Shown piece by piece: positions 1 through 8,710 of a DNA stretch of 64,000 nucleotides. A model generated the notes under the pieces. The model did no database searches and had not been told where the DNA came from. It worked only from the letters and a program-made list of their open reading frames with translations. The stretch comes from Myxococcales bacterium. Its GTDB lineage: Bacteria > Myxococcota_A > Bradymonadia > UBA7976 > UBA1532. How positions within the stretch are numbered: the first letter of the stretch is position 1; each line of letters opens with the position of its first letter. The stretch spans positions 79,731 to 143,730 of the forward strand of contig JACKDN010000023.1 in NCBI GenBank assembly GCA_020633465.1. The letters are read 5' to 3'. A program made the translations under genes and the position numbers.

Positions 1-2315
1 AACAGCAGGTAGCTGCCCTTCGCCGCCCGGAAGCCGTAGACGCGCACGATGTACTCACCCGCGTCGAGATCGGCCTCGATCAGCTCGTCGTCGTCGGTGC
101 TGGTCGACCGCTCGATCACGCTCTCGTCCCCCGCGCGCAGCAGCTGCATGTCCAGGTCGCCGTTGGCGTGGGCGAACAGCAGGTCGATGCGCACGGTCTG
201 CGCGGCGGCCAGGGTGAAGCGGTAGTAGTCGTCGTCGAAGTCGCACAGCTGGCGCGCCTGACCCACGGGCGGGAAGCTGGCCGCGTCGTCGGCCGTGTCG
301 TTCTGCTCGCCCGACGGGCCCTCGGCGTCGTCCTGGCAGGCCTGGAAGACGTTGACGGTCATGCTGTACGTCGAGCGGCCGGGCCGGAAGCGGTACACGC
401 GCACCAGGTAGGTCGCCGCCTGGTTGGCGCGCGGCAGGTACACGGTTTCGGTGTCGGTCACGCCGAGGCTGCTGTCGACGAACACCGGCTCGCCGCCCTC
501 GACGGCCCGCCACAGGCTGACGTCGATGTCGCCCTCGGCGTGCGTGAAGGCCACGTCCACCTCGAGGCCATCGCCGGCGTTCAGATCGATCTGGTACCAG
601 TCCGAGGTGTCCGGGCAGATGACCAGATCGCCGTACTGCACCCCGCGGCTGTTGGCGTCCTCGACCGCCGTGGCGTTGGCGGCCAGATCGTTCGACGCGG
701 CCTCGTCGAACGCGTCGTCGTCACAGGCCACGACCTCGTCGGGCGTGGAGGGGTCGCAGTCGTCGTCGACGCCGTTGCCGGGGATCTCCATCGGGCCGGG
801 CACCTCGGCGTTCATCGGCGCGCAGTCCTGGTCGTCGGGGATGCCGTCGCCGTCCGCGTCGGGCGCGCCCGCGTCGCACTCGACGTCGCCGCCGCGGCAG
901 TCGTGGTCGATGTCGTCGCTGCAGTTCGTCTCGGCGTTCTCGATGGCGTCCGGGTTGACCTCGGCGTTCATGTCGTCGCAGTCGTCGACCGCCAGGAAGC
1001 CGTCGCCGTCGAGGTCGTCGTCGGGCGTCATCGCGTCGCAGTCGTCGTCCACGCCGTTGTACGGCACCTCGTCCGCGTCCGGGTTCACCGCCGCCGACTC
1101 GTCGTTGCAGTCGGCCCCGCCGTTGCCGCCGGGGAAGCCGTCGCCGTCCGCGTCGGCGTCCTTCGTGGCCGCGTCGCAGTCGTCGTCGACGCCGTTGTAG
1201 AAGACCTCGCTGGCGTTCGGGTTGATCGCCGCGTTCTCGTCGTCGCAGTCCTCGGGGCTGTCGAAGCCGTCGGCGTCGAGATCGTTGTCGGGCGTCTCGG
1301 CCGAGCAGTCGTCGTCGATGCCGTTGTAGGGCACCTCGGCCGTGTTCGGGTTGACGTTCGGGTTGTCGTCGTTGCAGTCGCCGTCGACCTCGGTCACGCC
1401 GTCGCCGTCGCGATCGTCCATGCTGGGCACGCCCAGCTCGCCGTCGCAGTCCTCGTCGACGTCGTTGCCCGGCACCTCGCGGCCCTCGGGGTTGATGTGC
1501 ACGGCGCGGTCGTCGCAGTCGCAGGGATCGCCCTCGGCGGCCACCTCGCAGGCGGGGTAGCCGTCGCCGTCGACGTCGTCGTCCTTCGTCTGCGGATCGC
1601 AGTCGTTGTCCTTGCCGTCGTAGGGCACCTCGGGCTGCTGCGGGTTCACCGCGGGATCGTTGTCGTCGCAGTCGCCGGCCTTGTCGCTGACGCCGTCGTT
1701 GTCGTTGTCCTGCTCGCCGCACTCGCTGTCGGCGCCGTCGCAGTTGTTGTCGACGCCGTCACCGCACAGGTTGGCGCCGTCCTCGGCCTGCCCCGGGTTG
1801 ACGTCGGCGCGGCTGTCGTCGCAGTCGGGGCCCGTGCAGTCGGGGCCGATGCCGTAGCCGTCGCCGTCGCCGTCCTGGCAGCCGGCCACCGCGGCCACGC
1901 AGCGGTTCTGCGCGTTGCAGGTCTGGCCCATGTTGCAGTGGTCGTCGTTCAGGCAGCGGACACACTCGCCGCCGGGCGCGCAGTAGCGGCCGGCCGGGCA
2001 GTCGCCGTCGCCCGCGCAGGCGTCGCTGCCCGAGCAAGTGTAGGTGGACAGATCGCAGCGCTGGCCGCTGGGACAGCCGAGATCCTCGGTGCACTGCCCG
2101 GGGGTGCAGGCGCCGCTGACGCACACGAGCCCCGTGTCGCAGTCGAAGTTGATGCTGCAGGGATCCCCGTTGCCCCCGCGCGGCGTCTCGCCCACGCCCG
2201 TATCGCGGGCGCCGGCGCCCGCGTCCCCGGCGGCGCTCCCCTTCTCTTCGTCCTCGGCGCAGCCGGCGGCGAACAACGCCCCCAGGCCCAGAATCCAGCA
2301 CGCACGACGCAACAT
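1..2315 (-). CDS. MopE-like Asp-repeat lipoprotein with PPC domains, 3' end outside window
   Basis: The frame is open from an ATG at 2315 to the window edge, giving 771 codons with no stop. A lipoprotein signal (MLRRACWILGLGALFAAGC) ends in an AAGC lipobox, followed by a short Ala/Asp/Gly linker and a Cys-rich section (roughly residues 55-150). About eight repeats follow, each with a DxDGDG start, a DCDD motif, NP and a DGxDxDCD end; these resemble the Ca/Cu-binding-type repeats of MopE-family surface proteins. Two beta-rich modules with a DxDWY or DDDYY core and a YxVRVYxF end look like PPC domains. The protein is probably anchored on the cell surface. Its function is unknown. The spacing of a purine-rich site (GGAGAGGAG) supports this start. 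Confidence 0.85.
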   Translation of the reverse strand, partial: MLRRACWILGLGALFAAGCAEDEEKGSAAGDAGAGARDTGVGETPRGGNGDPCSINFDCDTGLVCVSGACTPGQCTEDLGCPSGQRCDLSTYTCSGSDACAGDGDCPAGRYCAPGGECVRCLNDDHCNMGQTCNAQNRCVAAVAGCQDGDGDGYGIGPDCTGPDCDDSRADVNPGQAEDGANLCGDGVDNNCDGADSECGEQDNDNDGVSDKAGDCDDNDPAVNPQQPEVPYDGKDNDCDPQTKDDDVDGDGYPACEVAAEGDPCDCDDRAVHINPEGREVPGNDVDEDCDGELGVPSMDDRDGDGVTEVDGDCNDDNPNVNPNTAEVPYNGIDDDCSAETPDNDLDADGFDSPEDCDDENAAINPNASEVFYNGVDDDCDAATKDADADGDGFPGGNGGADCNDESAAVNPDADEVPYNGVDDDCDAMTPDDDLDGDGFLAVDDCDDMNAEVNPDAIENAETNCSDDIDHDCRGGDVECDAGAPDADGDGIPDDQDCAPMNAEVPGPMEIPGNGVDDDCDPSTPDEVVACDDDAFDEAASNDLAANATAVEDANSRGVQYGDLVICPDTSDWYQIDLNAGDGLEVDVAFTHAEGDIDVSLWRAVEGGEPVFVDSSLGVTDTETVYLPRANQAATYLVRVYRFRPGRSTYSMTVNVFQACQDDAEGPSGEQNDTADDAASFPPVGQARQLCDFDDDYYRFTLAAAQTVRIDLLFAHANGDLDMQLLRAGDESVIERSTSTDDDELIEADLDAGEYIVRVYGFRAAKGSYLL

Positions 2316-2517
2316 GGCGGTCTCCTCTCCCGTGAATCCGCGGTCGATTGGCGCCGAGTTAGCAATCCGTGTGCCGCCCGTGGAGGCCCGAACGCCCGTC
2401 CGCCGATGGCGACTCGACTGGCCACCCGGGCACCCGGATCACGCGGTGCAACATTTTTCCCTGCACGCGCATCTGGGGCGACACCTACCCTTGCGGTGCC
2501 CCGCACATGGAGGAACG

Positions 2518-3789
2518 ATGCGCTTCGCACCGAAGTCGCTCTGGGCGGCCGCGCTGGTCGCCGGCCTCGCCCTCGTCGGCTGCGACGACGACGGCGGCGG
2601 CCTGACCGAGCTCGAGCCGATGGCCGACGGCGGCGTGTCCGCCGACGCCGCGTCGGGCGCCGCGGACGACGCCGGCCCCGGCGCCGACGACGGCGGCGCG
2701 CCCGCGGGTGACGCCGGCGGCGAGCCCGAGCCGCCCGCCGACGTCGTCGTCGAGCGCCTCGACTTCGAGGGCATCACCCTCACCGACGGCCTGTCCGAGA
2801 TGCAGACCATCGAGCTGCCCGACGACGTGCTCAGCCTGACGCTGATCGTCCTCGGCTCGGGCCTCAGCCTGCACGTCGTGCAGCACCTCGAGGGCCCCGA
2901 CGGCACGATCCTCGTCGCCGAGAACCCGCCCGGCTACCGCCCCGCCCCTCGCGATCGCTTCCTCGGCCCCTTCCCCGGCCCCTTCAACTCGCCCAACCGC
3001 TCGGCGTCGAGCAGCACCGCGGTCAGCGGCTTCCTCGCCCCCAACAACCCCGGTGTCCAGGTCACCGGCGGCACCTGGACCTTCCAGATCGCCGCGGTGG
3101 ACGGTCAGGGCCGCCCGGCGAGCGGTGAGGCCGACGTCGTCGCCTTCGTGAAGCGCGGCCCCGCCCCCCAGACCCGCGGCCGCTTCGACCTGCACCTGCA
3201 CTTCACCGGCGCGCGCGGCTGGACGGCGGCCAGCGCGCCCACCGACGCCGACTTCCAGCGCGCCCTCGACCGCATGCGCGGCTTCTATCGACGCGTGGGC
3301 ATCGAGCTCGGCGAGATCACCTACGACGACATCGACGCCAGCTACCGCACGGTCGACGCCACGGGCCAGGGCCCGCTGGCCGGCATCAACCTGATGTTCG
3401 CGCAGAGCAACTACGACACCGGGGTCAGCCTCTTCTTCGTCGACCGGCTCACCAGCCCCTTCGGCGACAACGTCGTCGGCGGCATCGCGGGCGGCGCGCC
3501 GGGGCCCATCCTGCTGCGCAACACCCAGCGCAGCGGCGTCGCGGTCGCCACCGCGCTGGATCCCGATCCCGACGCGATCGGGCACATCATGGGCCACGAG
3601 ACCGGCCACTACCTGGGGCTGTACCACACGCAGGAGACCGTCGGCCCGGTCGACCAGATCGACGACACGCCCACCGGCGGCGCCGGCAACACCAACCTGA
3701 TGTACCCCACCGTCACCGCGGGCGAGGCCAGCCTGTCGGACGGACAGGGTTGGGTGCTGCACCGCAACCCCGGTATCGTGCCGCAGTGA
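2518..3789 (+). CDS. Metzincin-type zinc metalloprotease lipoprotein (pappalysin/M43-like)
   Basis: The 423-residue product begins with a lipoprotein signal ending in LVGC, preceded by a GGAGGA ribosome site 4 bases before the ATG. An Asp/Gly/Ala linker (residues about 25-75) precedes the folded part. The zinc motif HETGHYLGLYH lies at residues 360-370, with His360, Glu361, His364 and His370 in the HExxHxxGxxH pattern. A downstream DDTP segment and an NLMYP Met-turn fit the M43/pappalysin branch of the metzincins. It is therefore likely an active extracellular or surface-tethered protease; the substrate is unknown. It is divergent from the MopE-like gene, with 202 bp between them that presumably hold both promoters. 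Confidence 0.85.
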   Translation: MRFAPKSLWAAALVAGLALVGCDDDGGGLTELEPMADGGVSADAASGAADDAGPGADDGGAPAGDAGGEPEPPADVVVERLDFEGITLTDGLSEMQTIELPDDVLSLTLIVLGSGLSLHVVQHLEGPDGTILVAENPPGYRPAPRDRFLGPFPGPFNSPNRSASSSTAVSGFLAPNNPGVQVTGGTWTFQIAAVDGQGRPASGEADVVAFVKRGPAPQTRGRFDLHLHFTGARGWTAASAPTDADFQRALDRMRGFYRRVGIELGEITYDDIDASYRTVDATGQGPLAGINLMFAQSNYDTGVSLFFVDRLTSPFGDNVVGGIAGGAPGPILLRNTQRSGVAVATALDPDPDAIGHIMGHETGHYLGLYHTQETVGPVDQIDDTPTGGAGNTNLMYPTVTAGEASLSDGQGWVLHRNPGIVPQ

Positions 3790-3800
3790 CGGAGGCGACC

Positions 3801-4280
3801 ATGAAGACGATCGCGTTCCTGCTGGCGACGGCCCTCGCCGCGCCCGCCCTGGCCCAGACCGCGCCGGGCGCCGCCCCCGACGCCGTGGTGGTGACGCCGA
3901 GCGCCGAGCTGCTGCTGGGGGCGATCGACGTCCCCCTCACCGACGAGGCGCTGGCGCGAGCCGGCGTCACCGAGGCGGTCGCCGGCGCCGTCGCCGCCGA
4001 CGGCCAGCGCCGGCGTTACCTGCGGGCCCGCGCGGTGGCGGCGACCGCCCGCTTCCGCAGCGCCGAGTGACGCGCGCTGCTCGAGCGCCTGGCCGCCCAC
4101 GACGCCGACCACGAGATCCGCATCCAGGCGATCATCAGCCTCGCGCGCGCCTTCGGCCCGGCCGACCCGGCGGGCGTCGGCGCGGCGCTCGACGCGCTGG
4201 CGCCCCGCGCCCCCGTGGCCGTCCGGCGCATGATCGAGGCCGAGCGCGCGCGGCTGCGGGCCAACACCGCCGCGAAGTAG
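3801..4280 (+). pseudogene. Secreted HEAT-like protein interrupted by in-frame TGA
   Basis: An ATG at 3801 with a GGAGG site 6 bases upstream opens a protein with signal peptide MKTIAFLLATALAAPALA. The frame meets TGA at 4068-4070 after 89 residues, but the same frame continues open for 69 more codons to TAG at 4278. The second half (RALLERLAAHDADHEIRIQ and onward) looks like HEAT-type helical pairs and joins naturally to the first half. It has no good start of its own. A single substitution to TGA, a sequencing error or stop readthrough would explain this. A selenocysteine is unlikely, since no SECIS-like loop follows the TGA. The gene sits 11 bp after the metalloprotease and may be co-transcribed with it. 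Confidence 0.6.
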
Positions 4281-4371
4281 CGACGGCCCGACGTCCGCCC
4301 GCGCGCGCCCCCCAGCGGGCGCCGACCGAGCGCCCCTCAACCCGACGACGACGCCCACGGAGCCGACCGAG

Positions 4372-5253
4372 GTGCCGAGCCGAGCCCTCACCGACGCCGT
4401 CCGCGCGGCCTGCGCCCGGCGCGATGGCCTGCCCTACCCCGCGCTGCGCCTGTTCGACGGCGCCGCCGACGGCGTGCCGGGCCTGGTGATCGAGCGCTTC
4501 GCGGACGCGATCCGCGCCCGAGGCCCCGCCCGCCTGGCGCCGGAGGTCGCGGCCATCCGCGCCGGCCTGCCCGACGACGCGCCCTTCTTCTGGCGCTTCA
4601 CGCACGCGCACGCCGGCGGTCCGCCCGGCGACGACGGCGCGCGCGTGGCGCGCGAGCACGACCTGCGCTTCGCGGTGCAGCTGCAGGGCGCCCGCAACAC
4701 CGGCCTCTTCCTGGACGCCCGGCCGGCGCGCGCCTGGGTGCGCGCGCACGCCGCCGACCGTCGCGTGCTGAACCTGTTCGCGTACACCTGCGGCTTCGGC
4801 GTCGCCGCCGCGGCCGGGGGGGCCCGCTCGACGGTCAACGTCGACGCGGCGCCCGGCGCCCTGGCGCGCGGCCGCGCCAACTACGCGCTGAACGAGCTGC
4901 CCGCCGACGGCCGCACCTTCTGGAAGTCGGACGTGCTCGACGCCCTGAAGCGCGCCCGCCGTGGGGGCGCGCGCTTCGACGGGGTGGTGCTCGATCCGCC
5001 GCCGGTGGCCCAACCCGGCGGAGCCGGGCGCCGCATGGACGCCTCGCGGGATCTGGCGCGCCTGCTCGCGGCCTGCCGGGCGGTGCTGGCGCCGGGCGGC
5101 TGGTTGTTGGTGCTGGCCCGACCAGCCAGCCCGCCCGACGACGCGCTGAGCGCGCTGGTCGACCTGGGCGCGCCGCGCTGGAGCGCCGGGCCCGACGCCG
5201 ACTTCCGCGATCCGTGCGTGCGGGCCCGCGCCTTCTGGGATCAGCCGCGGTAG
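4372..5253 (+). CDS. Class I SAM-dependent methyltransferase, RlmI/RlmK-like
   Basis: The product is 293 residues from a GTG start. It shows the features of the 23S rRNA cytosine/guanine methyltransferase group: NTGLFLDARPAR before the SAM fold, the motif I segment LNLFAYTCGFGVAA, an acidic NVD after strand 2, SDVLDAL, and a catalytic-region DPPP where the family normally has DPP plus an aromatic. The N-terminal part carries the PGLVIERF element typical of RlmI-like proteins, but no complete PUA domain is evident and the protein is shorter than RlmI (about 400 residues). It probably methylates rRNA; the exact target cannot be read from the sequence. Its 3' end overlaps the convergent QueD-like gene by 13 bp. 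Confidence 0.75.
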   Translation: MPSRALTDAVRAACARRDGLPYPALRLFDGAADGVPGLVIERFADAIRARGPARLAPEVAAIRAGLPDDAPFFWRFTHAHAGGPPGDDGARVAREHDLRFAVQLQGARNTGLFLDARPARAWVRAHAADRRVLNLFAYTCGFGVAAAAGGARSTVNVDAAPGALARGRANYALNELPADGRTFWKSDVLDALKRARRGGARFDGVVLDPPPVAQPGGAGRRMDASRDLARLLAACRAVLAPGGWLLVLARPASPPDDALSALVDLGAPRWSAGPDADFRDPCVRARAFWDQPR

Positions 5254-5603
5254 ACCACCCGCGAGACGTCGTTCTCGCGCAGGGTCAACGTCGTCAGCGC
5301 GGGCAGGACCGGCTTCAGGCGATCCCAGATCCACTGCACCAGCACCTCGCTGGTCGGGTTGTCGAGACCCTCGAGATCGTTCAGGTAGTTGTGATCCAGC
5401 TGGGCGTACAGGGGCTGGAACGCGGCCTCGATGTCGCCGAAGTCGATGACGAAGCCGGTGGCTGGATCCATGGCGCCCTCGACGTGGATGTCCAGGTAGA
5501 ACGCCAGGCCGTACAGCTTGCCGCAGGGGTGGCCGGGGGGCACGCGCGTCAGCTTGCGCGCCGCCTCGAAACGGATGGTGTGGATCAGCTCGAAACGCGA
5601 CAC
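5241..5603 (-). CDS. QueD/PTPS-family protein lacking all three zinc-binding histidines
   Basis: This 120-residue protein (GTG start) aligns over its full length with 6-carboxytetrahydropterin synthase QueD, including IDFGDIEAAF, LDHNYLND, NPTSEVL and WIWDRLKPV. In Escherichia coli QueD the zinc is held by His16, His31 and His33. Here the equivalent positions are Arg16 (AARKL), Tyr31 and Leu33 (CGKLYGL). The catalytic-site equivalents Cys27, Asp70/His71 and Glu110 remain. Without zinc the normal lyase/synthase chemistry is not expected, so it may be a pterin-binding or regulatory paralogue. Neither queC nor queE is nearby. It follows a small lipoprotein-like gene by 4 bp and is probably co-transcribed with it. 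Family assignment is firm; function is open. Confidence 0.85.
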   Translation of the reverse strand: MSRFELIHTIRFEAARKLTRVPPGHPCGKLYGLAFYLDIHVEGAMDPATGFVIDFGDIEAAFQPLYAQLDHNYLNDLEGLDNPTSEVLVQWIWDRLKPVLPALTTLTLRENDVSRVVYRG

Positions 5604-5607
5604 GGTC

Positions 5608-5940
5608 TCACTTCTTCCGCAGGATGACCCGCCAGTGATGGCCCCGGCGGTCGTACAGATCGTCGCCGGACAGCACCAGCGGCCGATAGCTCCGGTGCTC
5701 GACCTTCACGTCGACGTCGATCGGCACGTAGCACCACTCGGCCTCTTCGCACACCACCTCGCCGGTGTCCGTGCGCGTGAACTTCGCCGCCACCGGCGCC
5801 ACCTGAATGGCCACCTGCTGGCGCCGATCGACGCCGCCGTCGGGCAGGGGCCCCTCGATCAGCGGCAGGGGCTCGGGCGGCGGCGGGGGCGGCGGCGGCG
5901 CGGGCGCCGAGGCGGCGGCGCCGCAGTCGCGCGGCGACAT
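5608..5940 (-). CDS. Proline-rich small protein, probable 5'-truncated lipoprotein
   Basis: This frame encodes about 110 residues if started at the ATG at 5940. Residues 6 onward (CGAAASAPAP then a run of eight prolines) look like the mature N-terminus of a lipoprotein, yet the five residues before the Cys (MSPRD) are not a signal peptide. The body contains EGPLPDGGVDRRQQVAIQV, a CEEAEWCYVPIDVDVKVE strand pair and a basic tail ending RRGHHWRVILRKK. No family is recognised. The stop lies 4 bp before the QueD-like GTG. Its start overlaps the start of the divergent coiled-coil gene, leaving no room for promoters; both genes seem to have lost their 5' ends at this point. Confidence 0.55.
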   Translation of the reverse strand: MSPRDCGAAASAPAPPPPPPPPEPLPLIEGPLPDGGVDRRQQVAIQVAPVAAKFTRTDTGEVVCEEAEWCYVPIDVDVKVEHRSYRPLVLSGDDLYDRRGHHWRVILRKK

Positions 5941-8710
5941 GGTCACCGCGGCCCTGGCCGGCGGCGCCTGGACCGGCCTGCAGAACGGCCTGGTGTCGGT
6001 GGGCATCGACGTCGCGGCCACCGCGGCGGCCAAGAAGATCCCCTACGTGGCGGGCTTCATCGAGGTGGGCCGCCTGGCCTACGATCCCAAGGCCTGGCTC
6101 GACACGACCGCCAAGGGCCTGGTGGGCGGCGGCAAGATCGGCAGCGGCATCGACAAGATCGCCAGCGGCAACCCGATCGACATCATCGAGGGCGTGCTCG
6201 ACATCGGGACGGGCATCAACCAGATCGTCGGCACCATCTCGTCCATCCTGTGGATCGTCGCGGCGGCGGGCTTCATCGTCAGCCTGTTCTTCCCGGCGCT
6301 GCTGCCCTTCGTGGCGCTGGCGGCCAAGTGGGCGGCGCTGCTGGGCACGGTGAGCGCGACGCTGGGCCTGGCGCTGCAGGCGCTGAGACCGATCGTCATC
6401 GGGCTGAGGGCCGTCGACATCCTGTACCTCGAGAGCGATCCGGCGGCGGCCGAGGCCAAGGCGGCCGGGCTGCAGGAGACGACGGCGGCCTTCGCGGCCG
6501 ACTGGACGGCGCGCTCGGGCAAGGCGGTGCGCGGGCGCGCGGCGGCGCGGCGGGACGCGAAGGCGCAGGCCGCGGCGCAGGGCAAGCCCCTGGCGCCGCC
6601 GACGCGCATGCCCAAGCCCCCGCTGTGGAGCCGCATCGCCGGCGTGATGACCGGCGAGCTGGGCAAGGGGCGCGGCGAGGCGATCGGCGGCGGCTTCGCC
6701 GGGTCGCCGGGCAAGCCGGGGCGGCTGATGCCCAGCCGCATGAAGAAGGACATCTGGGACGACGCGCGCAACACGGCGGGCGCCACCCGCGACACCTTCC
6801 GCGCGCGTGGCACCGGCGAGCGGCTGGCGGGCCTCGAGGCCCGCGGGGTGCAGACCTACACCAGCCAGCAGCACAAGGATCGGGTCAACCGGCAGCTCGA
6901 GCAGCGGGGCGGCAAGGGCGCGCGCGACACCAGCGTGCAGGCGGCCGAGGCGCAGCAGCGGCAGGCCGAGGCCGAGCAGCGGTACCGCGACGCGACGCAG
7001 CGGCGGAACCAGACGCGGGCCGAGCTGCGCGACGCCGAGCGCCGGGTGCGCGAGGCCAACCAGAAGGTGCAGGCGGCGCAGCGCGGCAGCGGGGCGCAGC
7101 GCGCGGCGGCCGAGGCCGAGCTGAACGAGCGCAAGGCGCTGCTGCGGTCGTATCAGTCGGACGTGCGGCAGCTGAACAGCCAGCTCGGCGACGCGCGGAC
7201 GACGCTCGAGATGGCGCGCTCGGCGCACCAGGCCAACCCCAACGGCGTGGGCGCGGATGGCGTGCCGTTCAGCCAGAAGGTGGCGCAGGCGCAGCAGCGG
7301 GTCAGCCAGCTCGAGAGCCAGATGACGTCGGCGCGCAGCGGGGTGCGCGAGGCGGACGCGCTGGTGGCGGACGGGCGGTCGGCGGTCGATCGGGCGCGGG
7401 CGCCCATCGTGCAGGCGCGGCAGGAGGCCCAGGCGGCCGTCGCGGCGCGCAACCAGGCGAACACGGCCAACTCGCAGGCCAGCCAGGATCGCCAGGGCGC
7501 CGTGGCCGAGCGGCGGGACGCGCGAGGGGCCGCGGCGCCGCTGGACACCGAGACCAACCGCCAGGCGCAGGCGCAGTTCGACGCGCGCATGCAGCACATC
7601 GCGGCGACGGGCGGCGGCGACAAGAAGGACTACCTGCACAGCCAGAACCCGCCCGACAGCTCGTTGGGCCTGATGGCGAAGAACGTCGACAAGCTGGTGC
7701 AGCAGGAGACCGCGCAGGCCGGCGACAAGAAGAAGGCGGGCGAGGCGCTGTTCGACGCGGTCGGCGGGGCCTTCGGCGGGGGCGACGCGCAGGCGCAGCA
7801 GCCGGGCGCGGGTGGGCCGGGCGCGGGCCCGGGGGCCGCGGGGCCGGGCGGCGCGCCGGTGGATCACGTCGCGCTGATTCAGGCCAAGCTGGCCGAGATC
7901 ACCGCGTCGCTGCCCTCGCCGCCGCTGGACGCGCCGGGGCGCATCGACGGCGCGGCGCTGGCGATGGAAGAGGTGCTGGCCGAGGAGGCGCGGCTGACCG
8001 AGGCCAAGGCCGACCTGCAGGCGCTGAGCGTCGAGGGCGAGGCCCAGGTGACCGAGATGCAGGGCGCCAAGGGCATGGTCGAGGCCAACCAGGGCGGCGC
8101 CGACGCGCTGCAGGCCGAGGCCGACGCGCTGCTCGAGAAGCAGACCGAGCTGAAGGGGAAGGCCGACGAGACCAGCGGCCAGGCCGCCGAGGGCAAGGCG
8201 TCCGGCAGCAAGGGCCACGGCATGCTGGCGCCCATCCTGAGCAAGATGCTGCAGCTGTTCGGCATGCTGCCGGAGAAGATCGCCAAGGGCGGCGGGGCCG
8301 GCGGCAAGACGAAGCAGCTGGGTGAGGCGGCCGAGGGGACGACCAACGCGGCCGACGCGGCCAGCGAGGCGGCGCAGGCGGCCGGGCAGGAGGCCAGCGC
8401 GCGCACGCAGACGACGTCGCAGGTGAAGGGCGGCGTGGACGCGGACAAGGGCGCGCTGGACGGGCTGGGCCAGCAGATCGAGGCCGACCAGCAGAGCGCC
8501 GAGCAGGGCATCGCCGAGGTGCAGCAGGGCGAGCAGACGGCGGAGCAGGAGCTGCAGACGCTGGCGGCCGAGAAGACGCGGCTGGAGCAGGAGCACGCCA
8601 GCCAGGTGCAGGCGGCGACGGCCTGGGCCACCGAGCACCAGGGCACGCGCGAGGGGCAGATGGCCGAGCTCGAGGCGCTGGTGGCCGCGGCCGAGGCGGC
8701 GAAGCAGTGA
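5939..8710 (+). CDS. Large membrane/coiled-coil protein, possibly a truncated injection-system-linked protein
   Basis: The product is 923 residues from ATG 5939; the frame is open back to ATG 5807, but that stretch is the Gly-coded antisense of the Pro run in the opposite gene. Residues about 1-160 are Ala/Gly/Ile-rich with two likely membrane segments (around ISSILWIVAAAGFIVSLFF and LLPFVALAAKWAALL). Residues about 310-560 form a long Gln/Arg/Ala/Glu coiled coil, then a Gly/Pro/Ala linker and a second coiled-coil region (about 640-923). This architecture recalls the central and C-terminal parts of large DUF4157 proteins linked to extracellular contractile injection systems, but no DUF4157 HExxH domain is present. 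The comparison is from memory and weak. No good ribosome site precedes 5939. It is translationally coupled to the next gene. Confidence 0.6.
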   Translation: MVTAALAGGAWTGLQNGLVSVGIDVAATAAAKKIPYVAGFIEVGRLAYDPKAWLDTTAKGLVGGGKIGSGIDKIASGNPIDIIEGVLDIGTGINQIVGTISSILWIVAAAGFIVSLFFPALLPFVALAAKWAALLGTVSATLGLALQALRPIVIGLRAVDILYLESDPAAAEAKAAGLQETTAAFAADWTARSGKAVRGRAAARRDAKAQAAAQGKPLAPPTRMPKPPLWSRIAGVMTGELGKGRGEAIGGGFAGSPGKPGRLMPSRMKKDIWDDARNTAGATRDTFRARGTGERLAGLEARGVQTYTSQQHKDRVNRQLEQRGGKGARDTSVQAAEAQQRQAEAEQRYRDATQRRNQTRAELRDAERRVREANQKVQAAQRGSGAQRAAAEAELNERKALLRSYQSDVRQLNSQLGDARTTLEMARSAHQANPNGVGADGVPFSQKVAQAQQRVSQLESQMTSARSGVREADALVADGRSAVDRARAPIVQARQEAQAAVAARNQANTANSQASQDRQGAVAERRDARGAAAPLDTETNRQAQAQFDARMQHIAATGGGDKKDYLHSQNPPDSSLGLMAKNVDKLVQQETAQAGDKKKAGEALFDAVGGAFGGGDAQAQQPGAGGPGAGPGAAGPGGAPVDHVALIQAKLAEITASLPSPPLDAPGRIDGAALAMEEVLAEEARLTEAKADLQALSVEGEAQVTEMQGAKGMVEANQGGADALQAEADALLEKQTELKGKADETSGQAAEGKASGSKGHGMLAPILSKMLQLFGMLPEKIAKGGGAGGKTKQLGEAAEGTTNAADAASEAAQAAGQEASARTQTTSQVKGGVDADKGALDGLGQQIEADQQSAEQGIAEVQQGEQTAEQELQTLAAEKTRLEQEHASQVQAATAWATEHQGTREGQMAELEALVAAAEAAKQ

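Noticed and set aside
168..2711. Long Val/Ala-rich open frame on the + strand opposite the MopE-like gene
   Set aside because: It is the antisense of the Asp-rich repeats (GAC read as GTC); it has no domain and no ribosome site.
4068..4070. Selenocysteine codon
   Set aside because: The stem after the TGA (GCGCT/AGCGC) is short and the loop lacks the bacterial SECIS features; the protein family has no Cys or Sec there.
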